Shown: piece after piece, positions 46,419-57,350 of the stretch
Layout of the letters: each line of letters opens with the position of its first letter
How positions within the stretch are numbered: position 1 is the first letter of the stretch
NCBI RefSeq assembly: GCF_026151205.1
Contig: NC_087077.1
Span: 20,791,510 to 20,855,509 of the forward strand
Direction: 5' to 3'
Source: Bolinopsis microptera
Lineage: Eukaryota > Ctenophora > Tentaculata > Lobata > Bolinopsidae
Length of the DNA: 64,000 nucleotides
Made by a program: the position numbers and the translations under genes
Notes under the pieces: generated by a model
The model's input: the letters and a program-made list of their open reading frames with translations, nothing else
Databases searched by the model: none
Told to the model about the DNA's origin: nothing

Positions 46419-46973
46419 AAAACAGTCAGTGTTACGTGACCGACTACTATCAAAAGAATTAAAAAACGGTAAGTCTTAAATTTAAATTGAATAATATTTA
46501 GGTGAACCAGGGAAAAATTTTTACGCAACACACAACTGAACGCTACTAAGTAGTAGTGTAAGATAACGTTCAGGTGTTGTCCTAACACTGCACACTCTAG
46601 TTAAATTTTGATAGCACATATTAAGTGAAAGTCACTATATCACTTATTAGTAATTGTACAGAGTCGCTCAAACCAGATGTTAATAATTTCGATTAGACAA
46701 CTGAATGTAATTGTAGTGGAAACGTGTACACTATTATATACATTTAACGACTTCTGTAGTGTGATGAAATGTATATGTAGGGTTAGATTTCTTCGTATAT
46801 GGGTTAAACTAGGTTAAAAATGTGTACCATAATAATATAATCACATTGGAGAACGATCCGTCTGGATTCGAACTTGTAACGTTGGATAAAATGTGGCCGA
46901 TTAGTCAACTTGCTAAAGCTTAATGTACTCCAATTTTAGGGGTAAACGGAGCTCGAAAAAATCCTCTTACACT
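46419..46973 (-). repeat. Right arm of the 9.9-kb inverted repeat
   Basis: Inverted relative of 37100-37762, with box B as GGATTCGAAC at 46864-46873. The GC-rich GCGCTTGTATCGGCGGTCGC element lies just outside at 46981. Confidence 0.65.
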
Positions 46974-47841
46974 ACTGGTGCGCTTGTATCGGCGGTCGCG
47001 CGCACAGCAAAGCAGAGCTAGGCTCAGGTTAGAAGCAACGCTAACGACTTTTACTCTTTATCGATTGGGTAACGAGATCACTGAATGAGTACAAAGATCC
47101 ACTGATTGAGTGCTCGGATCACGTATCCGATAGATTTTGAAAGTGTGGACAACTTGCAGGATTGAACGAAATTAGAGATATAGCTGCATGCAACAGATGT
47201 GGGAAAACTCTTTTTCAAGGGTACAGTTTACCGCATTAAGGTATTTTTAAGAATCATTTTTGTCGGTAAGATCCTGTTTTATAATAATAATAATAATTTG
47301 ATATTTAATTTAGGAATCATAATTCAATGTGCAGTATGGTTGTCACTCAAATAGATTAGATATAGGTTGACGGGGCAGAGGAGTGTGCGTGCTGTTCGCT
47401 ATTGCTCACACCAAACGGCAACCTAGTAAAAGTTTTGTATGGACACCAGTCTCCATCGCGATACAAAATTAGGATTGTAGAATTTATTGTATAACTATTA
47501 GAAGGAGTGGAGGTAGCGGTGTGGTGCATTAATAGTGACAGACTACTGATTTAATTTGTTGAAGGGGATTGTTTTCAAATGACAGCTGCATTATGTCATA
47601 ATCGCTTGATGTCCACGCTGAATCATTATAAGCATGTTAAGAAAACAACAATTTTTTGAAGAAAACAACAAATTTTTATTTAAATCAAATATAGCAACAA
47701 TTTGGAAAACTTTAAAGTACGAACAGCACGCACACTCATCTACAGCACGCACACTCGGAAATCCTCAAACAAGTAGGTACAGTTTTAATACTTTCAACAC
47801 TACTATATAACAAATAATTTGAGGCCCCTTAACGCGGAGAT
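46974..47841. other. Probable 5' UTR of the following LINE
   Basis: Contains an ATA microsatellite near 47281-47298. The LINE 5' end is not defined. A stretch from about 47785 (TTTTAATACTTTCAACACTA) recurs near 58387. Confidence 0.35.
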
Positions 47842-48798
47842 ATGACACGATCAAGAGATGTCAAGAAAAGTCCAGTGAAGGTCGATATGACAGCAGATAA
47901 TGGAGAAATTGAAGAAGAAGAAGATCGTAGCTGTGAATGTAGAAGATATATTGCGGAGGAGTTTTCTTTGGCATGTGCAACTTGCGACATGTACTGGCAC
48001 TACTGCTGTGTTGGGCTTACTGGATTAACGCAGGAAGAAGGTAACCACTTGACTAACTGGCGCTGCCAAAATTGCTTTATCTCTCCCCACATCAAGGGCA
48101 CAAGAAGCCAGTCCACAAATCCAGACAGTGAAGAAACCAAGACCCTACGGAATGTTATTAGAGAAGAACTTGGTGCCCTTACTCCGTGTATTAGAGGAAT
48201 TGTCGAAGATTCTGTGAGTCATACCAGTTCTTCTAATGATTCATCTGAAAAACCAAAAGAAATAACAAAAATTGTGAACCAGGCTTTCCAAACCTGGGCA
48301 GATGTTACTGCAAATAGTCAGAAGAAAGTTATTGAAGAAATGAGCCTACAGCAAGCTTCTCAAAGTGTTGTTAGTAAAGTTCAGTCAAAGATGCACACTG
48401 ATGCATATGAGCGAAATTTAAGAAAGCTCAATCTGTGTGTTTTGAATGTACCAGAGAGCAAGAAAACTAACTCCAAGCTACGCCAGGAAGAGGACTCGAA
48501 GTTCTGCAAGGAGACACTAAAGATTGAAAAAAGTGACTTTATCAGTTGCCATCGTGCAGGTAAAGTGGATCCAGGTAAGCCAGACTCCTGTCGGCCATTG
48601 ATCATCCAGACAGCTGACGAGGAGTCAGTTAACTATTATTCCAACCATGGCAAGGGCTGGAAAGAGTCATCATACTGGATAAATCTGGATCTTTGCAGAG
48701 CAGACCGAGAGATCCGTTTTTTAGCCAGAGAAGAGAGGAAGAAGAGGCGGGAAGAAGCAGAGAAGGAAAAGACAGAGAAGAAGGTGGAGAAGAAGTAA
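47842..48798 (+). CDS. LINE ORF1 protein with PHD finger
   Basis: 318 codons, intact. Residues 31-78 form a PHD-type C4HC3 finger: C33, C45, C48, H53, C56, C75 and C78 with W52 and W73 in place. Residues about 130-190 are polar and helical. Residues about 190-300 hold the RNA-binding part: YERNLRKLNLCVLNVPES, then DFISCHRAGK and RPLIIQTADEE, ending in a Lys/Glu-rich helix. ORF1 proteins of CR1-type LINEs coat the element RNA and act as chaperones in the transposition complex. ORF2 begins 30 nt after this stop in another frame. The intact frame suggests a fairly young element. Confidence 0.85.
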   Translation: MTRSRDVKKSPVKVDMTADNGEIEEEEDRSCECRRYIAEEFSLACATCDMYWHYCCVGLTGLTQEEGNHLTNWRCQNCFISPHIKGTRSQSTNPDSEETKTLRNVIREELGALTPCIRGIVEDSVSHTSSSNDSSEKPKEITKIVNQAFQTWADVTANSQKKVIEEMSLQQASQSVVSKVQSKMHTDAYERNLRKLNLCVLNVPESKKTNSKLRQEEDSKFCKETLKIEKSDFISCHRAGKVDPGKPDSCRPLIIQTADEESVNYYSNHGKGWKESSYWINLDLCRADREIRFLAREERKKRREEAEKEKTEKKVEKK

Positions 48799-48827
48799 AT
48801 AGCAGTAACAAAGAATGTAGTCAGCCC

Positions 48828-51800
48828 ATGAATATATTTTATACTAATGCTAATGGACTATTTAATAAAATTGATGAACTAAAATGTATTCTATCAGTTT
48901 ATAAATCCATTCATGTAATCTGCATTACAGAAACTCATTTTAATAGTGATATTTTAGATGCTGAAATTTTTATTGAAGGTTTTAGTATGTTTAGAAAAGA
49001 CAGAGATTTTAAAATCGATAACTCCACTAGCAACATAAGTGGAGGTGGAGGTTCTATCATTTATATTAAAAACAGTTGTAATGCTTCATTAGTGAGCTCA
49101 TTTTTAAAAGCACCAGACTCTTTAGCTATTAATGTCAATACCTCTGGTGGATTGATTAGTATTTGTTGTATTTATAGGTCTACTTCTTTGAATTTAAAAC
49201 AGAACAATATGTTATTATCTTGCATCAAGAACATATCTAGTGAAAAGAATGTTTTTGAAACCATTATCATAGGAGATTTTAACCTACCTAATGTATCTTG
49301 GGAAACTGGTAGTGTAAATAGTGGTATTCCTAGTAAGAATCAGGTTTTAATGATTCAACAAAAGTATATTGATTTATTTAATGACAGTGGTTTGACGTGG
49401 TACTTTACTAACGAAACAACCAGAAGACGGCTTGTGAAAGATACTCTCCAGGAGAGTCTTCTTGATCAGGTTTTGTATACAAATGATGCTCTTGTCAACG
49501 GTTGTAAGATCGTTTCTCCGCTTGGCAAAAGTGATCATGTTGGGATACTTGTCGAACTGGTTGTTTCGCCCAATACTAACAAAAGTCCCAAACAAAAGAT
49601 TTTAAAGCCTATTTGGGGTAAGATTTCCTCAGAAGAGTTATTTAACTTTAGTAAGAATAATATTGAATGGGATTATAGTTGTACAAATAATGTTCAAGAT
49701 ATGTGGGTTGAATTACATGGTAAATTGGAGTCTGTTGCTGCAGCTGTCCCAGCTGCTTCGGTTTATCTCGACAACAGACCTGTCAAGTTGCCATGGAGTA
49801 CAACTTCACTTAAAAGAATGAGGAAGAACAAAGATAAAGCATGGGCTGAATTTGATATTAATCCTTCGGATATTAACTTTAGCTGTGCAAATAGCAAGCA
49901 GCATATTTTTGAGGTGGCAGAAATTAAAGCTAAAGTAAATTATGAAAAGAAGATTACATCTAATTTAAAACAGAATTGCAAATCTTTTTACTCGTATTTG
50001 CGCAATAAACGTCAAGTCAAATCAAGTGTTGTTTCTTTAGATAGAGGAGATGGTACACGCACAGATAGTTCATCTGAGTCTGCTGAGGTACTTGCTAGTG
50101 CCTTTAGTTCTGTGTTTGTGCGTGAACCACCTGGCCCTCTTCCCCAAAATGAGAGTTATAACAGAGAGGTTATTGATGATATGGAAATTAGCAGTTCTGA
50201 TATCAAGAAGCAGCTTTTAAAGCTTAATGTTTTTAAGAGTTCTGGTCCGGATGGCGTTCATCCAAAGTTGTTGAAATCCTTAGCATACGATGAAAAGTTT
50301 GTTGAAGCTGTAACTGAATTATTTGTTAAAGGACCAGTTAACTGAAAAATTTGTAGTCTCCAATTTGGCTAAGATTTAAATCAGCTGTGACAAACTGGTA
50401 AAGAATCGTATCGTCGAAAGAACCAACTCTCTAGCGTACGTGTAACGCGTGTTATTGCAATAATAAGCTGTGGCCTCGTGACGTCATAAAGTCCCTCAGT
50501 GCGCGCTTGCATAGCGTAATTTACATTACAAATGTTTATCATCGTCAATAAAACACGTGTAACTCACTCAAATTTTAGAATTATGACTATTACCCTAGTT
50601 CTCCAAAATCCTTATAGTTTTGGCTATCATTCTAACTAAAGGAATAGCTGATTGGATGTACAGTGCTCACGTCATGATTTTAAACAGTTGCAGTGATATA
50701 GGTTCTTGAACAGTGGCGGGTGAATGTACGATTAGAAAGTTTCTGCTATTACAACTTATGTCATATGTGATAATTTTAGATTGTTTTCATTGCTTAATTA
50801 CACAAGCAGCTAGGGAGACTGTACCGATTATTTTTCCCCAGTCCATGAAACTCTAACGAATTTAGAAACGATCTAGATAAGTAGGAGTTTGTTCAATTCC
50901 GAGAGCAATTATATTTATAGCATAGCGAAATTTATAACTATAATCCGCATGTGTCAGCCAGTACAGGAGACAAGAAGTCTGGCTACTTTACGGCCGTTCC
51001 TCTGGGACCATTAGTAGAAGTAGCTTCTATCAGAACAGTGCCGTGGGAACAGAATTCCCGCCAAAATACCCGGTATCGGGTTTACCAAATAGTAATACTG
51101 TTCGGAGTGTACGGTGTGCAGTGTTTTTTGAATTAGACTTACGGCTTACCTAGTTGTTATCCTAATTGCATTATCATCGGTACATAACATAAATAAACTA
51201 CTGGTAAGTTTAAATACCAAGTGCAAACGTGTTCAGTCAATCGACCCACTGAACAATTATAGAAATTCCAAGACCCTATTATTCTCTGGCCATATATTAC
51301 GGCACGATCGATTGTTAGATGGCTAAACGACCAACGTTATAATCTATACAATTCTAAAACTATGAGCTAGCACTTTAATCTAAAAACACACCTTTGATAT
51401 TACTCCTGATTTTTACATTTCACGTAAAACATTGTCGCCACAGGTTGATCATGGACACTAACAGCTTAATTTGAGATAAATGACTTATGAGTTTCTCTAA
51501 AGTTAACTCTTAAGTTGTGTACTCGAGTCATTTATGGAAATTTATGGAAATGAACCTGCAAATGTTCAAATACTCACGAAACTTTGCACAGACCTTCCTG
51601 AAGGTATGAATAAACGATTTTCGAGACATTTTTTTGACCGTGGAGAAAACCCAGGAGGGCCACGCCCATATTGACCCAATAACGTAACCGACCCCTTGCT
51701 TCTGAAGGTCGTAAAGACTTCAAAATAGGCTTAAACGAAGCCACATATGCATGTTTATATAGGAGTTATTGAGCAACACATGGCCTAAAATCCTTACTTT

Positions 51801-53905
51801 TCGAGAAATTTGCCAAAAACCATTTTGGGCGTGGTGCTGAGCCCATTTTCGATAGGATCGTGATAGAGTCTTTAGATAGGGTGCAAAAGAACCGAAATGA
51901 GCATATTAATATATGACTTACGAACAAACATATGCCTTAAAGTGCTTACTTTTTCAGTTATTGGCGAAAAACTGATTTTCGGTTCCAGAAATCATGCAAA
52001 ACTATGGGTATCTGGTAACTTGGGCTATGAAGGCCCTAAAGGTTTTTAAATGTGTGCAAATCGTGCAGAATGGCCATGTTTATATACAACTTATGAAGCA
52101 ACATGTACCCTAAATTACTTACTTTTCGAGTTATTTGGGGGAAAAGATTGTATTATGTCCATTTTCTACCTGTAAAATACAGTCTCACGAGCTCTTCTGC
52201 GCGCGTGAGGGACTTTATGACGTCATCGCCAAAATAATACAAACGCTATTTACACGCGTTAGAGAGCAGTTAGAGATTTAGGAATTTCGACTCGTTGCTT
52301 AGTTTGCTATTTGTCACAATCTGTCAGAATATGAGGATAACTTTTTTTTCAGTTAACTGGTCCTTTAAGTGTTCAGAAACAGGAGTCCTGCCTGACATTT
52401 GGAAGACAGCATCTGTTGTAGCATTGTTCAAAAAGGGTGTTAAATCTGATCCCTTAAATTATAGACCTGTCTCATTAACTTGTATTTTGTGCAAAGTGTA
52501 TGAAAAGTTGGTGAGGGCACATTTATTAACATTTTTAGAAGAACGAATTTCAAAGCATCAGCATGGATTTGTGAAGGGTAAATCTTGTCTTTCTAATCTC
52601 TTAGAGACATTTGATAATATTCTTGATATTTTAGACGAAGGTGCTCCTGTCGATCTTTTGTATTTTGATTTTAGTAAAGCTTTTGACACAGTCCCTCACT
52701 TTAGACTTCTATCTAAATTGGAGGGGTTTGGGGTCAAGGGAAAAGTTTTAGATGTTATAAAAGACTTTCTGACAGACAGAACCATGAGGGTTTGTGTAGA
52801 AGGACAATGGTCTGAGGTGAAACACGTGTTATCTGGTGTTCCCCAGGGGTCAGTATTGGGTCCTTTGCTATTTATTCTTTATATAAACGATTTACCTGAC
52901 AATGTTAAAAATAAGATTAAATTATTTGCAGATGATCTCAAGCTAGTTTGTAATGCAGCTAACCATAGAAGTGTATCTGATGATATTTTAGAACTCGAAA
53001 TTTGGGAGAGTATTTGGCACTTAAACTTCAATCCTGCCAAGTGTAAAGTAGTCCATATTAATCTGAATAATAATCCTAACTCGAATTATATTGTAAATGG
53101 AGTAGAACTAGAAGTATCTGCACAGGAAAAAGATTTGGGGGTTATTACCCATAGCTCCTTGCTTTGGAATGAACAGATAAAAGCATGTATTTCTAAAGCA
53201 AATCGTATGATCTGCTGGATTGTAAGAAATTTAGTTATTAGAGAAAAGGTTGTAATGATAGCTATTTATAAAGCTTTGATAAGACCTCATCTTGAGTATT
53301 GTGTCCAATTGTGGAATCCAGTTGCGGCTCATGGAAGTTGGGGGACTGTTTTGGAGCTGGAGAGCGTCCAGAGGCGGTTTACCCGTCTTATTGATGAGGT
53401 GGGTACTCTTCCATACAGCCGCAGACTGGATATCCTCAATTTGACAACGCTGGCAGAGCGGCGAATACGTGGGGACCTTATCGAAGCTTTTAAAGTAACT
53501 AGTGGTTTGACTGAATATGGATCGGGTTTGTTCAGAATGAGCAGATCTGGTCTTAATCTAGTTTCAACTAATAGGTGTAATAAGAGTGTAACTAAAGTTA
53601 AGAATCTCCAGTCTTCTTTTCTTCCGGAGCGAGTCATTCCTTACTGGAACAAACTCCCTTCGGATGTCAAGAACTGCTCGACAGTTTTAAGCTTTAAAGT
53701 TAGATTGGAAGGATTTAAGAAAGAAATGATTTCTAAAAACAGTGTAAATGATTTTTATTTTTGGAATATTTCGAGTGAAGTTTTAGGGAAAATTGAAGGA
53801 CCCAGTTATTTAAGCAATAAGGAGACACATAATGAATATCTTTGGTTTCATCCTTTTGTGGCAAAGAAGCGTTTTATAAATCTTTATTCCACTGGGAAGT
53901 ATTAA
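48828..53905 (+). pseudogene. LINE ORF2 (endonuclease plus RT), split by a TTAA element
   Basis: Two pieces, 48828-50329 and 52365-53905, form one ORF once the insertion and one TTAA are removed; the codons then run through in frame. The first piece has APE endonuclease motifs: FYTNANGLFNK, ICITETHF, IIIGDFNLPNVSW and KSDHVG, then the start of the RT (KSSGPDGVHPKLL). The second has NYRPVSLTCIL, YFDFSKAFDTVPH (motif A), GVPQGSVLGPLLFILYIND, LFADDLKLV (D at 52931 and 52934) and a C-terminus ending LYSTGKY. No RNase H. It is CR1/Jockey group. Apart from the insertion I see no stops, so the insertion is probably recent. Confidence 0.88.
50330..52364. mobile_element. 2,035-bp TTAA-flanked non-autonomous DNA element
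   Basis: TTAA at 50326-50329 and 52365-52368. Both ends read AGGACCAGTTAACTGAAAAA inward, and imperfect similarity continues for ~170 bp, including TGACGTCATAAAGTCCCTCA. TTAA duplication is typical of piggyBac-type and Kolobok transposases. No transposase is encoded; the longest frame is ~60 codons. The interior from about 51740 to 52140 has three diverged repeats of ~150-160 bp containing ATGTTTATAT and CTTACTTTTCGAG. Confidence 0.9.
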
Positions 53906-54799
53906 TGAATTATTTATAGATAATGTATTAGATTTTATTAATTAATAAAATTGAATTTGATAAATTATTAATGTTGATGGAAAAATATATTTATTTAAAT
54001 TATTTTTTTATTGACATCCTCCAGTCTCCAAAACGAGGTGTGAAGGTAAATTAACTTTGAGCCTTGTTTTGGCGACTCCTTAATCGATGGGCAAGTAGGT
54101 ATTTGTTTTTTAGCAGTGTTGAACATTGAAACAATTATAAAATGTTTATTTTTATCTTATATAACCAATAACGTACAATATGAATGACATATGCTATAGT
54201 GACGTAACATATATAGTGCAAAGAATTAGTAACTTGCGAGATGTGATTTAGTGATAATCGACGTTAACCTTTTGCAGTTTACAGTTGCACAATGTTGGCG
54301 TCGATTGTTACTAATATTTATCTGAATTTAATACAAGTACATGTCACATATAAATTGGGTAGCTGAATGAAACTCGTGCCTCAAAATTTTCCGTTATTAG
54401 CATTGCAGTGTCCACGCCCTATACTGCGTTAACGACCGAAATTTGCCCAATATGCAATTATTATTTTGCTCCTAAAATTCTCTGATAATTAATAATATAT
54501 CGTGACATGTAATTGTAAGATAACAAACCTCGCGCGCGCGGCGCTTACATCTGCACCTGAGAATCTCTCAGCAATGTGTGGCTGTCTGCGCGGCGGGCTG
54601 TGTATTGTGTATAGCTGAATTTAAATTTAGATTTATTTGTAAATGTATAATAATATTAAATATGTATTGATTGTTTTGTGGTAAATAAAAATTTTGTTTT
54701 ACTTAAAAAATTTTGTTTTACTATTTAGTGCAATGATATTTTGTAGATCACTTGTGATGATGTTATGTCATAATCTTTACTTACTTACTTACTTACTTA
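53906..54799 (+). repeat. LINE 3' UTR with an insertion and (ACTT)n tail
   Basis: The 3' end reads GATGATGTTATGTCATAATC followed by (TTAC)n to 54799. The decayed copy ends the same way at about 57315-57350. Comparison shows ~715 bp of extra sequence here, roughly 54000-54715, bordered by AAAAATTTTGTTTTACT direct repeats. Confidence 0.7.
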
Positions 54800-54950
54800 T
54801 GCCATCTGCAAAGCAACAACTCTCAAATATAAAACACAGCAGAGGTATAAGACCCAACGTATGAGTACTGACTTTTGGCCCACCCTGTATGATACAATAT
54901 ACATAAACGAGTAAAAAAACTAGCAGTGTAATCTGAAAAGTTACATACAG

Positions 54951-55018
54951 CAAGGATACAAGGATAAAAGGATACAAGGATACAAGGATACAAGGATACA
55001 AGGATACAAGGATACAAA
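54951..55018 (+). repeat. GGATACAA 8-bp minisatellite
   Basis: Eight tandem units of GGATACAA, one with GGATAAAA. Confidence 0.95.
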
Positions 55019-55605
55019 AGCGATAATTACTTTATTGAGTAATTTATTGAGTACAGCAATCATTTTAATTTAGTGTTTGACATTTCAACAATTCGTTGTT
55101 GAGAAGGTTCCAAGATCGATTAGCAAGATTGACTTCATTCAATTCAAGATCTTTATCATTTTGGAGATTTTTTCAGAGTTGACAAAAATTCTTTATTTTA
55201 ACCCAAATTTTTTGAAAACTGGCCACGGGCCTAAATATTACATATCAATCAAGTACAATTCATTAACATTACCAATATTAAAAACTGTCCAAAATATCTA
55301 AGAAAGTATTTCTAGCCAAAGGGCTCAATATTTAAATCTAAATCTTCAATATTGTCTGGTTTATATCGCAACTTGGGCCCTCTGTCCCCCCTTATCGAAA
55401 TAACTGTTGTCTTTAATAACTGGTGTCTTTAACCCAAATCCTAACCTGGATTTTTTACCCCAAAGTCTGCCATTTTGCATTTTTGGGGTTACCTTTGAGT
55501 CAAAATTTTGTCCAAATTTTTGCAAGATGTGTAGTTTTGTTGCATTTAAAGACTTTTGCTATAAGCTGTTGCTCCAAAATAAAGCTTCGATAAACAAAAA
55601 AATCA
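55019..55605. other. No gene recognised
   Basis: AT-rich single-copy-looking sequence without motif or repeat that I can identify. Confidence 0.45.
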
Positions 55606-55724
55606 TTGACGGATGTTACTCGTCTAAATTTCTTCGAAGTAGCGCGCGCCGCTTTCTTCTCGAAATGGCCTGATGGCAAGTGCTACGAAGTAGCGCGCCG
55701 GGCCAAACCATTAACAATGGTCAA
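55606..55724 (+). repeat. Short repeat family TTGACGGATG...ATGGTCAA, copy 2
   Basis: Close copy of 11773-11896. Directly after it lies a further hairpin, GTTGCTCTGCTTCGCAGAGCAAC (55789-55811). Confidence 0.8.
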
Positions 55725-56031
55725 AATTGGAGGACTTCGCCGCTTCGACGCGCCGCGCGAACTAGCATTCTTGCTTTGCATCGACGATCGTTGCTCTGCT
55801 TCGCAGAGCAACGATCTCAACGGATTGATATCGTCAATCAATGGTCAAAAAATCATCAAAACATAAAAATATGTTTTGGAAGATTTAAAAAAGCTTTTCT
55901 GCCGTCTCCTTGACCAAATTTTACAGTTTTTACTACATTTTTGACCAGTGACCATTGACCAATCAGCATGAAAGCGGTAAATATACGTGGGAACCTTATT
56001 GAAGCTTTTAAGGTTATTAATGGTTTGACTT

Positions 56032-56095
56032 GTAGCGCGATGCGTTACTGTGCCGCGCCGCGCACTTAATAAGGCTTCTCACAGCGACGATCGCG
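56032..56095 (+). repeat. 64-bp GTAGCGCGATG hairpin repeat inside the LINE relic
   Basis: GTAGCGCGATGCGTTACTG to CGACGATCGCG replaces about 15-18 bp of LINE coding sequence, by comparison with the intact copy around 53513. It belongs to the family at 9779-10627 and 36779-36900. Confidence 0.8.
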
Positions 56096-56162
56096 ATAAT
56101 GGTTTAAACTTGTTTAGACCAAGCAGGTCAGGTCTTAATTTGGTTTCATCCAATAAATAGTA

Positions 56163-56859
56163 TAAAACAAATTTTAGTAAAACAAATTTTATTTTATACC
56201 CACAATCAATTCATATTTAGTTCAAATATTTAAAGTCAAAATAACCTTTTCACATAAGTGGTTTTAATATTGACCATTGTTAATGATCTGGCCCGGCGCG
56301 CGCTACTTCGAAGAAATTTATACGAGTAACATCCGTCAAGTTTTAATATAATAAAATAATTTGTGATAAATTAATAAATTAATTTACACTCAAAAATGTA
56401 CAAAATATACACAATTTTTACCTAGTACAACACTGGTTAACCGGCGCGCAGCTGATCGAAAAAGTTTGTTTTGCATTTACTAACTTCAGTGTACACCGTA
56501 CATGAAAAGATAACTTTCTGAATCTTTTACTACTAAATACATATTAATTCAGATGTTGTTCAATGAGTAAGCCACAAATGTTCAAATTATGTAGGAGGGT
56601 AAAGGACACAATTGCTAGTAATGCTTCTTTGTGCCCGTTGACTATAATGAACATTTTGCGGAGTTTCTCCAAATAGCTTTTATCGGAGTGCGTGTTATTT
56701 ACTAGGTTATGCATAAGCCAGGCCAACATTTTGTTTTGTGTCAGCCGCGCTACCAAGTTGCAGTGTATGATAAACACTAAAAAATTATACACTATACAAA
56801 TTTGCTAATACATAATATCAGAGTCCAATCTAGCTGCAAACGTCAAACACCAGAATATG
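56163..56859. mobile_element. 697-bp insertion with possible 5-bp duplication TAGTA
   Basis: TAGTA lies at 56158-56162 and 56860-56864. The interior includes a minus-strand piece (56270-56339) of the TTGACGGATG repeat family. No protein. The ends lack a clear inverted repeat. Confidence 0.55.
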
Positions 56860-57350
56860 TAGTAAGAGTGTGACAAAGGTCAAGAATTGAATCTTCAGTG
56901 TTCTTTTCTTCCAGAGCGGGTTGTTCCTTATTGGAACAAGCTCCTTCGGAGGTGAAGAATTGCTTGACAGTTTGAGTTTTAAAATTGGATTGTAAAGTTT
57001 TAAAAAGAATATGATTTCTAAATGTATTGTAAATGACTTTCATTTTTGGAATGTTTCGAAAGAAGTTTTAACAAGAATTGAAGGTACCAGTTATATCAGT
57101 AATAAGGAAAAACACAATGATTATCTGTGGTTTCATCCTTATGTAGCAAAGAAACGTTATATAAATCTTTACTCCACTGGGAAGTATGAATAAATAAAAA
57201 ATTTGTAATGTTGTTTTTATTCATGATTAATATTTGATAAATTATTACTTTTAAATTTGATGGAGAAATAGTTATTTTTCCATGTAGTGAGATGATACTT
57301 TGTAGACATTAATGATGATGTTATGTCATAATTTTTACTTTACTTTACTT

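Larger units (their letters stand above)
37100..46973. mobile_element. Putative 9.9-kb element with long diverged inverted repeats
   Basis: The left arm (37100-37762) and right arm (46973-46419, inverted) share, in order: TGTAAGAGGATTTTTT, a tRNA-like stretch with box B AAGTTCGAATCCAG, TAACATCTGG, GCGTTCAG..TGTGTTGCGTAAA, TTTTTAATTCTTTT and CACGTAACACTGACTGTTT. Inside both arms lies the same TGTTGC-type satellite (38884-40325 left, a short remnant 46262-46345 right). The middle holds exon-like pieces. The outer ends read TGTAAGAGG...CCTCTTACA; no target duplication was found. It may instead be two separate copies of one repeat in opposite sense. Confidence 0.45.
55980..57350 (+). pseudogene. 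Decayed LINE ORF2 3' copy, with two insertions
   Basis: Matches the C-terminal part and tail of the LINE at 47842-54799 (RGNLIEAFKVINGLT; then the last 60 codons ending LYSTGKYE at 57193; then TTATGTCATAAT and a TTTAC tail). It is interrupted by a 64-bp hairpin repeat at 56032-56095 and a 697-bp insertion at 56163-56859. Several indels break the frame. Confidence 0.85.

Noticed and set aside
54789-55017. Tyr/Pro/Cys/Leu-rich minus-strand frames
   Set aside because: They are translations of the GGATACAA minisatellite.
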